13,475 bases of DNA, taken from the NCBI GenBank assembly GCA_910585255.1, contig CAJUEI010000093.1, forward strand, positions 1-13,475, in the 5' to 3' direction. Below the pieces are notes generated by a model that did not search any database, was not told the origin of the DNA, and was given only the letters and a program-made list of their open reading frames with translations. The DNA is from an uncultured Lachnospiraceae bacterium (GTDB lineage: Bacteria; Bacillota; Clostridia; Lachnospirales; Lachnospiraceae). The position numbers were made by a program, and so were the translations under genes. Shown here piece by piece: positions 12,981 to 13,475 of this stretch. The stretch's first letter is position 1, and each line of letters begins with the position of its first letter.

Positions 12981-13475
12981 ATGGGAGAAAACGAATATGG
13001 GCGGATTATTGCCTATGAGAGAAAAAGAACACAATTATCGGCTGAAAAACTATGTGAGGGAATTTGCAGCCGGGTTTATTTGCAGCGAATCGAAAAAGGG
13101 GAACGCTTCTGTGAAAAAATTCTGGCAGATGTTCTGCTTCAAAGAATGGGAGTCGCTTCAGAGAAGTTTTCTTATGTTTTAAATGTACAAGAACAAGAAA
13201 AGATAAAGTGGAAAGAAAAGATTGTAGATCTTGTAAATAGGAATCAAAAAAAAGAAGCTATGTATGAGATGGAACAATGTAAAAAGCAAACGAAGGAAAC
13301 TATACTTTATCTGCAGTTTTGTATGTTGGCAGAAACCGTATTGGGATGGAAAAATGGAGAGGACAGAAAGAAATTATTAGACAATATTCAAAAAGCATGG
13401 AATCTAACACGAAAAGGAAAGAATATCTTAAGGATGCAAGGTCTGTGTTGTAGTTATTTTGAATTTTCGCTGGCT
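12981..13475 (+). CDS. XRE/Rgg-like transcription regulator, cut by window end
   Basis: Partial protein: 165 codons are open to the last base with no stop. The N-terminus (about 6-64, GRIIAYERKRTQLSAEKLCEGICSRVYLQRIEKGER) is an XRE-type helix-turn-helix in which an early-start recognition helix is followed by LQRIEKGER, as in Rgg/PlcR-like regulators. The remainder (SEKFSYVLNVQEQEKIKWKE, then LYLQFCMLAETVLGWKNGED) is an all-helical region like the TPR-type repeats that bind peptides in that superfamily. ATG 12981 has GGAGG five bases before it. The gene sits behind its own promoter and a palindromic operator cluster and diverges from the broken nuclease. The peptide-binding role is inferred from family shape; the C-terminal half is not in view. 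Confidence 0.8.
   Translation, partial: MGENEYGRIIAYERKRTQLSAEKLCEGICSRVYLQRIEKGERFCEKILADVLLQRMGVASEKFSYVLNVQEQEKIKWKEKIVDLVNRNQKKEAMYEMEQCKKQTKETILYLQFCMLAETVLGWKNGEDRKKLLDNIQKAWNLTRKGKNILRMQGLCCSYFEFSLA

Noticed and set aside
12886..13182. A 98-codon frame overlapping the right-end regulator
   Set aside because: It is in a different frame from the regulator, begins at TTG without a ribosome site, and its protein looks random; the 12981 frame has GGAGG, an HTH domain and runs open to the window end.
1..13475. CRISPR arrays, tRNA and rRNA genes
   Set aside because: No regularly spaced identical repeats, no tRNA cloverleaf with CCA-type ends and no rRNA-like blocks were seen on either strand.

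Overview
The window looks like a chromosomal stretch from a low-to-moderate GC member of the Clostridia, most likely a Lachnospiraceae. The evidence is the A/G-rich coding strands with strong GGAGG-type ribosome binding sites, the protein families (Smr-less MutS2, RarA, SHOCT membrane protein, LuxS, MutY, AraC/cupin regulator, GalE, YqeY, Rpn-type nuclease) and AT-rich intergenic DNA. No genus can be named safely. Almost every gene lies on the + strand; the one minus-strand gene is a broken Rpn-family nuclease near the right end.

Layout. (1) 1-690: a cytoplasmic Cu/Zn-superoxide-dismutase-like protein. (2) 690-1570: about 880 bases without an ordinary gene but full of structure. It holds a ~250-nt foldback element with 29-bp perfect arms, a ~105-nt folded segment, and a promoter-to-terminator unit of about 195 nt (1153-1385) whose transcript folds into a long rod; this is a candidate small RNA, or a leader with a 12-codon peptide. 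A second strong terminator follows. (3) 1571-4904: a MutS2-like ATPase without its Smr nuclease domain, then the AAA+ protein RarA. (4) 4905-5377: a structured, partly duplicated intergenic stretch with a good promoter. (5) 5378-7428: a small SHOCT membrane protein, an OmpR-type response regulator and a single-TM histidine kinase. (6) 7457-8023: luxS, with a promoter enclosed by an inverted repeat. (7) 8058-11744: mutY, an AraC-family regulator, galE and yqeY, closely packed. (8) 11745-12110: a second long-arm foldback element, a possible coding remnant and a bidirectional terminator. (9) 12131-12713, minus strand: an Rpn-family pseudogene with an internal deletion. (10) 12840-13475: an XRE-type regulator running off the window, preceded by a hydrophobic micro-ORF and an array of GGTATAA/TTATACC sites.

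The protein-coding part is mostly conserved housekeeping: DNA repair and fork maintenance (MutS2-like, RarA, MutY), activated methyl cycle/AI-2 (LuxS), sugar nucleotides (GalE), oxidative stress (SOD-like) and signalling. The most unusual material is intergenic: the rod-like RNA candidate at 1188-1385, the foldback family that shares a GGACGCT border but has unrelated arms, and the micro-ORF/operator arrangement in front of the right-end regulator.
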